Assembly (NCBI GenBank): GCA_032158295.1
Contig: CM063253.1
Span: forward strand, 8,649,001 to 8,713,000
DNA length: 64,000 nucleotides
Direction: 5' to 3'
Source of the DNA: Pycnopodia helianthoides
Taxonomy: Eukaryota > Echinodermata > Asteroidea > Forcipulatida > Asteriidae
Position 1 is the stretch's first letter, and each line of letters opens with the position of its first letter. A model generated the notes under the pieces. That model saw nothing but the letters and a program-made list of their open reading frames with translations, was not told the DNA's origin and made no database searches. Shown one piece after another: positions 30,066 through 43,900 of the stretch. Both the position numbers and the translations under genes were made by a program.

Positions 30066-30500
30066 AGCGTTAAAGGCACACCGATAGTTTGTCAGTTTTG
30101 TCTCAATTTTTCAAAGCAAAACGCTACATGATGGATACAGTCCCTCACTTTTGCTCATGGAAGAGTCATGTTTTGCTGTCATAGCAACAAATTTGAATCA
30201 TAACAAAAAAATTAAAATACATATAGGTATATTAGTAGACTGTTAAAACGACGAATTAGGTTTCTTAAAGTACTTTGGAATCTTTAAAGAGCGGATGCTC
30301 TGGAAATATTTAGCTTTTACATTTTATCCAATAGATGGAGTCCACAAGAAATATAAAAAATTATTGAGTCCCTTACCTCACGCTAAAACAGGGTAAAAAT
30401 GTGTTTTCCTCGAAACACTCCCAGCCCAAAATCTGAAAACGCGAGGTCAAACAAACCCCACAACGAAGGACTCATGACGTCACTGGCGGCTAGTTAGTTT
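30066..30500. mobile_element. Possible TTAA element, left end only
   Basis: GTTAAAGGCACACCGATAG resembles the AGGCAC-type starts of the TTAA families. The interior is unlike the others, and no inverted right end was found. Confidence 0.3.
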
Positions 30501-30549
30501 GGACCTGCCTATATGAATGTACTGAGCTAACGCAAATACAACGCCAAAC

Positions 30550-31077
30550 TTCACCATTTGCAATCAATACGGCCGTAAATGTGACTCTTTTAAGGATGAT
30601 CCAACCGGCATTGATTTATGATTTGGGGATTTTTTGTTCTTTGAGAGGAGAGGCGATTCCGCAGCTCAGCTTGATTTTTAGTGTGTCGTTCTACACGTCA
30701 AGCATTCAACACACACGGCAAGAATTCACTCGACAAGTGCCGCGAAGCATGCATGCAACGCAGACCGCATTATTACGGGGAGGCCCCTACATACACAATG
30801 CTTTTTTTCTTGACGTTTCTGCGCATGCTCGGGAATACGACACATGCTAGGGAATACGGTTATTCCCGATCCCATGACATTGCAATAATCACCGCTGGTG
30901 CACACGTTCAAACCATATACATGTGCAGCACTGGTCCGCACGCTCATGGTCTGCGGGGTTTCATTGGAAATTTTAGCTTCGTTTATAGCGAAAAACTACC
31001 CAATGTGCAGGCTTCATTTTACAATGACACAATTTAGGATACTCTGGATGGACAGAAAGAGTATTTAACTGTATGAT
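30550..31077 (+). promoter_or_regulatory. POMGNT1: Candidate POMGNT1 promoter / 5' UTR exon
   Basis: This stretch is richer in CpG than its surroundings. It ends at a strong donor-like GTAAGT at 31078, and the next acceptor-like site before the coding start is at 31693. A non-coding first exon ending at 31077 and spliced to 31694 is therefore plausible. A TGACGTCA site lies just upstream, at 30475-30482. No TATA box is obvious. Frames open here (for example 30581-30850) overlap each other and resemble no family. Confidence 0.3.
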
Positions 31078-31693
31078 GTAAGTTTGGTTTCTTCTTGATT
31101 TTGTTTTGTTTTCCAAGCAAAGAGACATTTATGTGTGTGTTTATAATGCTAACCTTGATTTTTTAGCCGCCGGTGACATCAAGGGGTCATATGCACATCA
31201 TTATCATAGATAAGTAGTTTTTGACTCTCGGCTGAAAAAGCCGCGCGGAGAGGTGCATTTTTGACTTGAATTCTTTATTACTAAATGTATGCAAATTTTA
31301 AGTTTAAAATGGTCATTAAACGATATCTACGATGTCTATTCGGCCATAAAAAGGTAATAGTAAAAATATTGAGAGCATCCTGTAACCGCTCTTTAATATC
31401 CTGGGAGTTACATGTTATGGACATTTACCCTTACATCATCACCCACGATGAATCTTGGTTCCGTAAATTTGGGAGTTGGATGTGTGTACTGTGCGGTGTG
31501 CGCATTTAAGGTGATGTGCGCGTGGTGATACGCACACCTGTATCTTTACATATGTATTTTAACTCCCAAAATGGCAGGCCATGGGCACCGCAGACTGGAT
31601 ACATGTTCGACGTCAGTGCAGGGGGTCTGTACATGTAGCTTTGATAATCATTTCTAATAACTTTTGTTTTTTCTTTTTTCATTCGCTTTGCAG

Positions 31694-31981
31694 GAATGGT
31701 GTTTAAATTACAAATGTAGGCAGCAGGTATACTTTCACATCTCTACCACCCATGGACCAGGTTAAAGGTCAGAGCTGAGCAGCCTCCCCTGTCTCTGATA
31801 CACACAGCCAGTCAATATAGACGGCTGCCTCGTCATCGAGGGAAGAGAGGAGTGGGCCACCATGGATAGCTGGCGGCCCAACCCCAAGGCCCAGCCGTTC
31901 ATTCCAAGAAGGCATGGCTTCGGCACCAGGGGGTATTTCTACCGGACAGCTACAAAGAAAATGGCATCCAGGCTCTTCCAG
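31694..31981 (+). CDS. POMGNT1: POMGNT1 first coding exon with start codon
   Basis: The exon probably begins at 31694, after CTTTGCAG, with a 5' UTR. The ATG at 31862 sits in an excellent Kozak context (GCCACCATGG). It encodes [17 protein letters not shown], aligning with the human N-terminus (MDDWKPSP). The 40-codon tail is basic ([12 protein letters not shown]), as expected for the cytosolic side of a type II anchor. Donor GTGAGA, phase 0. Confidence 0.88.
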
Positions 31982-34900
31982 GTGAGATAGAAGTTTGTCT
32001 TTGCGCATAGCCACAATCATAAAACTACGCTTTTTTTTAAAGTGTCAATACAAATGGTAGGCCTATGAGCTAACAGATTGAAAACCACTGATGTACATTT
32101 TGATTTCAGAACGATCTATGAAAAAGTTATTCAGTGCTTTGTCAATCAAGAATGAAAAGTACAAAAGTTTATTTTAATACACATATTTGCAAAATGTTTG
32201 TTTGAATACAGACTTTGTTGTTCATAACATGGTGTCTTTGTATGAACGGAAATTGTACCCATGATTGTGGCTAAGCTATAAAGTTAATGTTTTTTTTGTG
32301 TGTTTTTTTTTGGTTTTAAAAGCCCTACTGTGCATTCTTGAGCATTCTAAATGGTTTTATCTTTATGATTTTTGAGAATTTAATCAAAAATAAATATTGT
32401 ACATATTATTTTTTTCTGCTGAAATTCGCGCGTATCGGCCGGATACGCTAGCAAGTGCATTGGGAGATGTCAATTTTGTTTTTGCATAAGTTTTGTTAAA
32501 AACTAAATTACATGACATTGTACATTTTGTATGTATTTTATAAACTGTTTCAATGCATCAATCATGAGCTTTAACATGCATCAATCATAAGTATCAGGCC
32601 TGATACAGTCTTGAAAGGACAAGGCATTTTTTCCTTGGTAAATGGCACTTCAATAAGGAACATTTCATTTCTACTAATTTCAAGGGGCGCCAAGGCAATG
32701 ACCAGGGGAATAGAGGCAATTGCCTCAGTTTTTGCAGTGAAGGTTCATGCCTGCAGTTTCTGTTGATGTATATTTTGGGGTGCTAACTGCAGTTTCCTTT
32801 TATTATGGCAAATTTTTGTAGTATCTGATGTTTACAGATGCATGCACATCTGACAATGAAGAATAATGTATGATGGAACAACAGCATTTGGATTTATGGC
32901 ATATTACAGTAATGATATACATGTACATTGTAGCTACCCAATCTCAACAGAAAGTGTACATCCTGCAGTATTCATTACTCATTATTTTAATGCGTTGTAG
33001 CATGGATACATTGTTGTGTATTGCACTTGATGTAAATCACAACCTGTAGGGAAAAAAAATCAAATTCCCACTCGACAGTACTTAGTGGTTTTCTTGGTAA
33101 ATAGACTACATACTGTATGCACCCAACGACCGTCATCAAATTTGTGCGTAGTGCATACTTCAATATAGGCCAAATCTTACATGTACAAAAAACATGGTAA
33201 ATAATTGGTCGGGTGTATTTTCCAGTTTCACTGATTAGTGATAAATCTACTGTCTGGGCCCAATTTCATAGAGCTGCTTTTAAAAGCAGAAAATATTGCT
33301 TAACAATTCCACTGCTTAGCAGAAGTTAGCAGGATACCAGTCACAATTGGTGCACTCAGGCATGGCATTTGGCTGGTAACCTTATTCTGCTCAGCATAAT
33401 TTTGTTGTGCTAAGCTTATTTTTGTGCTTAAGCAGCTTTATGAAATTGAACCTGGGCCCAATTTCATAGAGCAGATTAAGCAGACAATATTGCTTGACAT
33501 TTACCTGCTATACAGAAATGAGCAGGACACCAGTCACAAATTGTACATGTGGTATGGTAGTTTGGCTGATAACCTTATTCTGGTAAGCATAATTTTGTTG
33601 TGCTTAGCTACTTTTTGTGCATAAGCAGCTTTTAAGAATCTGGGCCCTGGTTGGAGCTAGACGAGTAATGGCTGTGGTACCGTTTAATAAGACATGAACT
33701 CACAGCAGAGCAGTTGTCCCTTATTTATTATTTAGTCTGAAAACAAAATTTAAACCTGCATCATTGATGAAGTTTGTTCCCGTCCCACACAACACCTTCA
33801 GGGTCATTTTCCTCGACAATGTGGAGTGAGTACCGTGGAAACAATTTTCACCCTAATGCCATAAGAAAATAGTCTGGGCTTATGGTTAGAAAAAAAAGTA
33901 TTGTACTATATATGTGTTATCTGTACTCGGTATCGTTTTGCCTGGACTAATAATAATAAATTGGCAATTTATCAAGCATTTTTACTCATTGGTATCACAA
34001 CACTTTATAACATTCATGAACTATACTTATTTTTTACAGATCTAAGTTTTTGTGGGGAGATTACAGGCCTGTTTTTTGAGAGGGCAATGCCATTTCTATT
34101 TTTCCCATAAGAAAATGTTATGGGAAACCTTTGAAGGGGCACCTGCCCTCTGTAGCCCCCATGTAATTCCGGGCCTGGCAAGAAGGAAATTTTTAAAATA
34201 TAATATATATATAGCAAATTTGTATAAAGAAGCCCTTTTTAAAAAAATTAAATATAATATATATAGCAAATTTGTATAAGAAGCCCTTTGACACAATTTG
34301 TTACCACTAGGGCATGTGCCTTCTCTTGTCCCGTCCGTAAGACAAGGCAACTGCAATAATGGCCAAGTGCAATTGCTCAAGGTCACAATTGCCCTACCAG
34401 AACCCAAACCCACACTCTGGCACTAGCAAGACTTGAGTCCTGTGTACACTAGACTAATTACATTAGACATAAAATAGTCCTACCTTTCTTTTTCAACTTC
34501 ACAGCCCTGAGTTTTGTGGGCAACTTTCACTGCAAAAAAAACACAACAGCAACATCAAAAGCAATAATCTATTATTGTTTGATACAAAATTTGCTGCCAG
34601 AACAGTACACTGTATTTTTTTATTTATTTCAAAGGGTCTTTTGGATATTTGAACGGATCTACTCGTAGAACTAAATATTTAACAGTTTTAGTCATGAAAT
34701 AAACTTTAACATAACCCTCTTTTAGTTCGCTCTAAATTTATTTAAACCTACATGTGTATATATATGGATTGAGGAAAAGGTTTTACGAACTGACTATGGA
34801 CAACCAACCTTTTTAAAATAATTGTATTTAAGAAGTATAATAATTTTTGTTTGTCACAATAATGGCAATTTTAAATTTAGTGTGAGTATTGACAAGATGC

Positions 34901-37900
34901 AAAACTCAGAAAGCTACAAAAAAGTCATCTGAAGGATATCAAGACATTCCCAGCATTCAAGTAATTCCATACTGCTTTAGTCACACCCTTGAGATCTCAC
35001 TTTATCACAAAACCACCATCAATGCCTTGGTTTTCTCAACGCATTTTGCAAAAAGTAATAAATGTTGTTGTTTTTTGAATGACATCCAGCTGTGGGAAAT
35101 TGGAGACTTAAACTACATCGATTGGAAAACAAGATTCCCTCGCTTTGAAGGTGGGGGGGGGATAAAGCAATAAGGCCTTCTGAAATGTTTTCATTGGTGA
35201 TTATTCCCTGATCTTGTACTTAATGCGTTTTATCAGTCTTCATAAGTCAAGGCTGCCGCTGTGTGACTGTGGTTCAAAGCAGAGTGTGCAGAAGATATGG
35301 TTTATACTGTACAAATACACCACGGTATCGGCATGTGAACGGCAAGGCTGTGATGTCACAGCGTTTTATTGTGCAGCCCTCTTTGAGCACAAACGCAAGC
35401 TCGAGTACACAAGGTACGGCAGTTGTAAACACGGGTACATGTTTGCCCCCGAGTTGATGCACAAGTACGTGTACAACCACCCGTGACTATTTTTATCAAT
35501 AAGGCGCTGATGTAAGCCTTTTTATTCAGCTTCCGACATCTTTGGCAAGTTCCCTTAGCAATAATGAAACACCGATCTCGAGTCTCGACTTACACAGTAT
35601 CAGATATTGGCCTGACTTTTTGATGTTGGGTCGTTTGACATTAATTCAGTTTCAGAATAAGTTGACATACTGAAAAACAATCAGTTTCATAGACTAGCAG
35701 GAAATCTGTGTGATATTAATCTCTCTTTTTGGATATTAAAGGCCCTGTACACTATTAGTAAGATCGAAAAACACAATGTTCACAGATTCACACATAACTT
35801 ACATGGTTTAAAGTAAGTAATGGTAGAAAGGGTTCCTTAAAATATTTCTGCCTAAAATGCTATCATTTTGAGAAACAAGTAAAATAATAGTAATTATCGC
35901 GCGCGATAACTTGAAAAAACAGAAAACACATAAGATCTCTTTTCACTATTTTCTCGTGACCTCGATGACCAATTGAGCTCAAACTTTCACAGGTTTGTTT
36001 GTTCATGCATATGTTTAATCACACAAAATGTGGACACTGATTTTGAGCTGTTACCAAAAGTGTACAATACCTTTAAACAGTTGATTCCGGGAAAAAACAG
36101 GAGGTAAAATTAGTCTTGGATTTGAAATTGAATAAAAACATGGAAACTAACAGTATGTACAAAATCCTATTGCCACACACATTGTATTTATAGATTTTGG
36201 CTGACAGGAACACAGTTTACATATTTCTTCATATGAACGCCAATCTTCCATTACACTATTTAGCAGGATTTCCAAGTTGGGTGACTTTTTTTTTACAGCA
36301 TCCGTTGTTCTGTTTCCCAACAGAATTGAAACAGCTCTGCTCTACTGCCCAAGCCGATTTTTCAAATTGAAATTGATGTTTTGGTTTCACTTCTTGATGG
36401 TTTTCTTAACTAAAACCAAAACATAGTTCAACTTTACACTTGGTATTTCCAGCAGGGGGTTCAATCTGCCAATTACATGCACATGTATCATTCTGTCTCG
36501 GGAGCTTTTGGCCAGGGGTTCAGGGCTGCTGTGTAAATAGCAACATTGATTTTTTTTTTTCCTCTCAGTCTCATACATGTATGTACCTGCCTAAATTTCT
36601 GTTGTTGTGACCTTATTTTTATCTGGGTGCAATATGGGGATTGCAAAGAAAAAGGGAAGGTAGTAAAGTGTTAACCTGCAATGACCCTGTAGTGACTTTT
36701 AGTTGTATTAATTCCAATTCATGAACATAACCCTGGCGGCATGCCTGGGGTGGTGCAATGAAGAACAACATTAATAAACAAAGGTGTTTACATGAGATTC
36801 AACAAGTCAATCATTAATCATTGCATTTAAACAGTTTGCCTCTTTTTCGCGTCATCAACGTACAGGAAAATTCATTTTGCAATGCAATGCACAATATTGT
36901 TTTTTTCTCTTAAGGCAATTGAAACAAATTGTTTCATTTTACATACTACTGTACCTACTGCCAAACTATAGAAGGGTTTGCCCTTAACTTTTTTAGTGAC
37001 TGGCCAGCAGGACCAGTGAGGTTGTCATTTCACTAGTCCATCAGCATTTTCACCAGTCGATATTTCAAATGCCTATGGGAAACTGCCAAAGGGGCACCAA
37101 GGCCAGGACCAGGGCAACAGAGGTCATGGGCGTTTGTGGCCTCAATGTAACCCAAGCCTGATGCTATTAAAGACACTGTGTAATTTACAAACGTCAATAA
37201 ACAAGCTTTTTCCCAACTCGGCACACAAATTGATTTCGACAATCAATAAAATAATCAGTGTCAATATCCTGATCACAGTTTGGGCATAATACATTCTTTG
37301 TTGTGGTGCTAAGCCTTACCAACTTCAATTTGTAGTTGATGTGAGGAACATACGAAAGAAACTAAATGAAGATACGCTACATGTACAACGACATCACTTT
37401 ACTTTAACCCTGTGTTGAAGACACTGTGTTGTGTCAGGCTGCTATCTGTTCCCTTTCCCTTCGGTGACCAGTCATGGAACTTCTCAGCTGATCAGATGGT
37501 TTCCTCTTTCCCCCCTCTTTTTTAATGGCAGTTATGGCAACTGAAAAACACTGTATAAAGTTTTGCGGGGTGGCCACTTTTTGTTCTGAAAGTTGCGCGT
37601 TTGAGTACAATGTTCAGATGAATCTTCTTTGACCATCTTGTGGCTGGCAAAAAAATATATGAAAAATTGGTTAAGAGCAAGCTTGTTGCTGGGTTTGCAG
37701 TTTCTAGCTCTATATTATTAAGGCAGCTACAATAGGTCCGGGTCGGGTCAGAGGTAAGAGGTCAATGCACTGAATAACCCTGTGTATGGTTAGATTATGC
37801 CTTTAAATGGAGAGCTTAACTTTTACTGGAAATTCTTTAAGTTTTGTTCTTTTTTAGAAAACTTGTCTTTTGAAAAAGAGGTGACCAAACATGTGCTGGT

Positions 37901-40900
37901 AAAATTCGTGTTCAAAACATTATTTTGTTTACAAGGTACATTTAAATTTTGGGAAAATCGACTCATTGTTTCTGAATATACCTTAAAATGATGGCAATAT
38001 TTCCACGAGACATCATGCAGTAGAAAAAAAACATGAACGAAAATTGACTCTACAAAGACTTGACTGAATACAAATATTTAGTTCATTATCATTTGCTGAC
38101 TTCTGAGTCATCCATTTTCATTCAATACGCATTCTTTGTACTTGATATTTTTGTGGAAATCCATGTGCACATCATTCAAAATTATCAGTATTAAGAATGA
38201 GACAGGCCTTGAACTTTGCTCTTGAAGGGACACGGCAATTTTTCTCTGTTAAGGGCCACTTCTGTGAGGAAGATGTAAAATGTGTATTGTACTTTGCAAG
38301 GGGCACCACAGCAGAAGCACAGGGCACCATGCTGTGGGTGCCGTGGGTTAATTCGAGGCCTGATGATTTGAAGCACATAATATTTCTTAAAACTGTATGC
38401 ACGGTAATGCACGGTAATGCACCTATTGAAATGAAATAATCATTCAGGAAAAATGTCATCAAGACATATTGGCCCAATTTCATGTCTCTGCTAATTACCA
38501 CTTAATTCTGCGCTTTCAGCCCATAAAGTTACATACTGTTCAGGGTGCCATAAGGGCAGTAAGCAAAGCCAAGACTTTGGGCACAGGGGTTGTACCGGTA
38601 CATGTCATGCATGTAGGCTTGAATGGATGCACTCTCTTCCCCAAAGCAGAGTTGTACCACCCCTTTAAAGTTCCAGGCCTACATGTAGTGCTGGAATTCA
38701 CCATTCTAATACTGTACAGGGCGCCATAAGCGCAGAATTCTGCAGTAAGCAAAGCCAAGAAATTGGGCTCAGAAGTACTTGTACATGTGTACATGTCATG
38801 CATAGTAGACTTGAATGAATGCACTCTTCCCTGAAGCAGAGTTGTACCACCCCTTTAAAGTTCTAGGCCTAGTGCTGGAATTCACCATTCTAATACTGTA
38901 CATGTACATGGCGCCATAAGCGCAGGATTCTGCAGTAAGCAAAGCCAAGAAATTGTGCCCAGAAGTACTTGTAGTACATGTCATGCATGTGTAGGCTTGA
39001 ATGAATGCACTCTCTTCCCGAAGCAGAGTTGTACCACCCCTTTAAGGTTCTAGGCCTAGTGCTGGAATTCACCATTCTAATACTGTACATGGCGCCATAA
39101 GTGCAGAATTCTGCAGTCCAAGAAATTGGGCCCAGAAGTACTTAAACATGTTATGCATAGTAGGCTTGAATTAATGCACTCTTCAGTTGTACCACCCCTT
39201 TAAAGTTCCAGGCCTAGTGCTGGAATTCACCATTCTTAATCCCAGCATGTCACTCAGCCAGGACACCAAAGCACAGTCCAGAAATTTATTATAATTTTTA
39301 GCAGAAAAGGTGGGGGATGGTTGGAGGCTGGTGTTGTTGGGAGAGTTTTTACTGTATGACCTGGATTTGTTTTATTGTTGTGGAGATGAAACACGATATG
39401 AGATGTTCATCTGTTTTGTTTTGGACTTTGCTCTGGGAATAGTTTGATAAAGCATTGATGGGACACAGTGGCATGGGATATCAAATTCAGAAGTGTTTTT
39501 TTTTTTGTTTTTTTTTTTTGTAAAGAAAACAAATATTGATGTCAGGGTGCTCTTTTTATTGCACAATGAAATTGATACACTTTGAGTTGGGACTATAAAT
39601 TTATCAGCGTGTTGGACAAATATTTCTTTTCAATGCGTCAAAATATTGTTATTCTAAATTTTTCTCTGCATTTTTTGGAAACTGTGTAGTTAAACAAGTG
39701 ATGATGAATTCTATGTGGACCTTGACATTTTTGACAATCTTTGAAACCTTTGCAGGTAAACAATTGATGATAAGTTTACATAGACGATGACATTAAGTAT
39801 TCACTTCTAAGCGTTTGGAATGTTCACATTTTGTAAACATTATACGTAACATTTTTATTGAGTCGTTAAATCCTACGTTTCCTCTCCAAAAGCTCTTTGT
39901 GTAAAGGTGCGGGTACAACAGTATTTAACTTACAGGTACCTTCTATCATTGTGTTGTCGTTCCCCTTGCCTGTACCTCCCACCCTTCCACCCTCCCTGTG
40001 GGTGTAAAAGAACCTGCATGGACACCTGAACAGAGGTACATATGCTGCCTCATGCCAACAGCAGGGCAGGCACCTCTTTGCTAAAACTAAAAACTGAGTT
40101 CAGTTGCTCACAAATAGATGAGAACATGAGCTTTTGAATCCTTGGTAGTGTAGAATGTATAATAAAAATAATAATATGTAGTGCCAAATTCATTAGTATA
40201 AATGTTCCCAGGCATTGATATCACGGCTGATGTTTCGTTGTCTGAACACTTTTAATGCCATTTCACTAAATCCGTGAAATGCCTGATTTTGGCGCGGGAC
40301 GTCACATTTCATTTTCTTGATTAAACATCTTTTGTCTTCTGGGATCACACAGAAAATAAATTAGTATTTTTTATGTAGCTCATTTTTGTGTTCGTTTTCC
40401 AATTGGACAAGCTGGATCCATTTCCAGTGTACAGAAATAGACCTTTCTATATTTGTATTTCAAAGACAGCACAAACCAAACCCCCCTACGCTAGTAATCC
40501 ATTATCAGCCCTGTTCACTTAAGTGGTAAACATGTCAGGTATTGGCGCACGCTTTACATATTAATCACAAGTTCTGATAGATAGCACACACTGGACAGCA
40601 GTGTTGTTTTATGGCTTTTGTTTAACTGCAAGCCGTTAATCATTTTTAGCGGTTGAGGTTACTAATAAAATGCAAAGTGCAGTATTGTTCGGTTTGATGA
40701 CAGATGCCCATTTAGTGCTGGGTGAAGCGGAGCTGTAAGTGCATGTATTTACTTTGTAAAAAATACTCACTCAGTCAGTCTTTGTCTATATACACGTACA
40801 AAGAGCAAGGGTGACATGTAAAATGTTCAATTAATTTATTTGCTTTACATCATGTACAGTGAGGATTTGTGTACCATTTCTTTGTATTTCCTTGTACATC

Positions 40901-43900
40901 AAAAATTTACCGTTTCAAATTTCATCATCTTATTTTGTCTCTCAACAGTATCAGGCACTTTTTAAAGTTTCCTGTTCTTATTAGTAAATCAGTAAGAATA
41001 ATCTTATGAAGGAATCAACTGTTTTTCTACACATTATTTAGAGTATAGTGCAAGTTTTTGTATGATTATCTTACACACATTTTTTATAAGCTACATGTTT
41101 TTGTAATACCACATGGCAGGACTTTCACTTTCATTTTATTTTTTTAATTTATTGGGTGGGGGAGTCATCTAAAAGACTGCAAGGCTTGCAGCTTATTTTC
41201 TGCACAGTTTACGATGGGTTAACCTAGACCTAAACTGGTTTACCATAGGCCTAAACTGGTTTTATTTTGCACTCCATGCAATTGAAAATTGATTGATCTC
41301 ATCTGTCTTATATGGGCAAGTATGCTTGGCTACTCAACAGAATTTAAATATATTTATCTGAACCAAAGTTAACATTTGACCTTTTTTATTTTAATTTGAT
41401 TGAAGATATTACACAGTGGGGTATTATTAATCAATTGTAAAATACAAGACCGCTGGACATGTAAGATATTTAAGATATTACACAGTGAGGTATTTATTAG
41501 TCAATTGTAAAACACAAGACCGCTGTGGACATGGTCATGAGTTTACTGACCCGGCAATACAAATCTAAAATCACTGACCTCGGGCCTGCGGTAAATGTCA
41601 AGTCAGTGTAAATTTGGAGTCCTGCATCGAAGTCCTTTATAATTGCCTGTTCTGATCGTTTAAATGACTTGTTATCTGTTAGCAATATACATGTAGGTTA
41701 ATTCTCTTTGTGTACTTGTATGTCACTCTTTTTTTCTTTTTTTTAATTTGAAAAAAGGGAATCCGACCGCTGCTTTTTCATTCTTAAAATACATCCTGCT
41801 TACCCAGATATGATTTAATATGTTTTTTTTGTGATAATAGATTATAAATTGGCAGGGTGATTTAACAACTTTTCAATTTTTTTTGTATTTATGTATTTAT
41901 AATTTTTTTCAGGGAGGGTTGGGGCTGCGGGCTGAAGTTTGCAGCTTTGATCATACTCAAAGTTTATTGGCCTTCAGTAATCTACTGATATTTGTCCCAT
42001 CCACTGGTAATAAATCTGCCACCACGGTTGATTCGTTGCAACAGATTTCTACGAAGTTTTCACAGTTTGCAAAGTTTTCACAAGCTGAGATATAATTTAT
42101 AACAGATGTTACAATATTATTTCTTGATGTTTCAGGTCATCCTCGTTGGGGTCCTAATGGCAACTGTCATCGTTAATATCCTGTTCATCGCAGACACGGG
42201 AAGGAGGTTGAGAGAAGTACATTCAGAAGGTACATTGACATTATTTTCGCACATAAGACATTTCACGCCTGTACAGGACATGCAGAGCTAAAAATTTCAA
42301 GGAAATTGCCACTAAACCACAGGGATGTTCAGAACGGCCACTGGTCCACAAGTATATTAATTTTACGAGACTGGAAACGTTTTTGGGGGGCCCTTTATTT
42401 GTCACTTGCAGATCTTAGGACATGTAGGAAGGAGACTTTTGAATTTGAAAACTCACTGGCAAGTTCCACACATTAGGGACATTTTTGAAGTGGAAAACAG
42501 TGTTTAGGAAAAAGCATGGAGGTACATGTAACAAGACACATGCAATTGTTTAGTTGCAAATTTTTCTGGTCATGCTCTAATCAGGTCAATTGGGTATAAA
42601 TGGTCCTGTGGTCAGTTGGGTACAAATGGTTCTTGGGTATAAATGGCCTAGTGGTCAGTTGGCATGGTTGGGTATATGTGGTCAGTTGGGTACAAATGGT
42701 TCTTGTGTATAAATGGTCTAGTGGTCAGTTGGCATGGTTGGGTATAAATGGTCCTGTGGTCAGTTGGGTACATGTGTATCAGTCCCTGGCACACGATTTA
42801 AGTGATGTTTGAAGCTTTGCATTGTGTGGATACATAAGAAAAAGCTATTGCAGTAAACTTGCGGGTCCAACCATGTATAAAAAAAACTCTTTTGGGAACT
42901 GTGTTGACTCTGAGAAGAACTGATGTGGTCTCCTGGAGACCAGCAGAGTATACTGGTCGAAACTTCAAGACCAATCTGGTTTTTCTCAGAGCCAACACTT
43001 CTCCCTAAAGAGTTTTAAATGTGGTGTGTGCCGTTATATTTTTGTCCTATAGGCCTATATTATATATAGGGCTAGTTGATGAAAGGCTTTATGTTTTAAG
43101 GCAATAGTTTCACACTTTATTTTGTGTGTGTCATGTTTACATTTTGTATCAGGTAAATATTTTGTTTGTAATTGTAGTCAATGGGAGCATTTCAAGCTCT
43201 TAATACACAAGTCAGTTGGATTCCACGAAAGCTTTTATACACTTTGTTCCTGCAGGAAGTGGTCTTTTGTAAGCATGTTATGTCCTGAGCAACATCTTCA
43301 TTGTACAAAGATGTTGATCCCCAGTGTTGTATTGATCTCATGGTCCCGATACTCGATAGCGGGTCATCTGTTAGGTATGCCTCTTACGCCTGTGACAAGT
43401 TTTGTTTAATTGTTTGTCAAGTTGGAAGGACACACATAATCCCCCCCCCCCCTCCATGCACTGGGTTTACAGTGATATCGGTAGACAATTCATGGCCAGT
43501 TGACAGTTCTGTTTACATCATACATCAGGGCTCGAATTTTACACTGGACCACAGGCCCTGGGCGGGCAGTTTTTGTGTGGGGACAGTAAACTCATGACCA
43601 GACAAGTTCAGCAGTCTTGTGTTTTTCAATTGAATAATTAAAATACCTTACTCACTGGTGTATTATTGTGTTCAAATGTTAGCTTTGTGTGTGACAAAAT
43701 ACCTTTCAATGTTATTCTCCGAAGTATACTTAACCCATAAAGACAAATGAAACATGGTCCTTGCTCTGTTTTGGTTTAGTTTTTACAAAAGTTAAGTGGG
43801 GAAAAAGTCCAGACATGTTTCATAGAGCAAGGACCAGAGGTAGTGGATACTTTTGGTAATTACTCAAGAAATACATTACCCCAGAAACTTACTTGGTAAG

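Larger units (their letters stand above)
31982..42135 (+). other. POMGNT1: POMGNT1 first coding intron (10.15 kb)
   Basis: No exon of another gene is convincing here. It contains the MITE pair at 33255-33651, a TTAA MITE at 35746-36076, the tandem array at 38515-39240, hAT-like MITE pieces and long A/T-rich stretches. The donor GTGAGA after 31981 and the acceptor TTTCAG before 42136 are in phase 0. Confidence 0.85.

Noticed and set aside
30581..31037. Overlapping + strand frames near the POMGNT1 5' region
   Set aside because: Two frames overlap with a third antisense one in CpG-rich DNA; more likely promoter or UTR than coding.
34889..35173. 94-residue + strand frame
   Set aside because: No splice logic, no family resemblance, and a low-complexity end.
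38172..39090. Several related - strand frames ([10 protein letters not shown] type)
   Set aside because: They repeat because the DNA is a tandem array; no conservation beyond the array.
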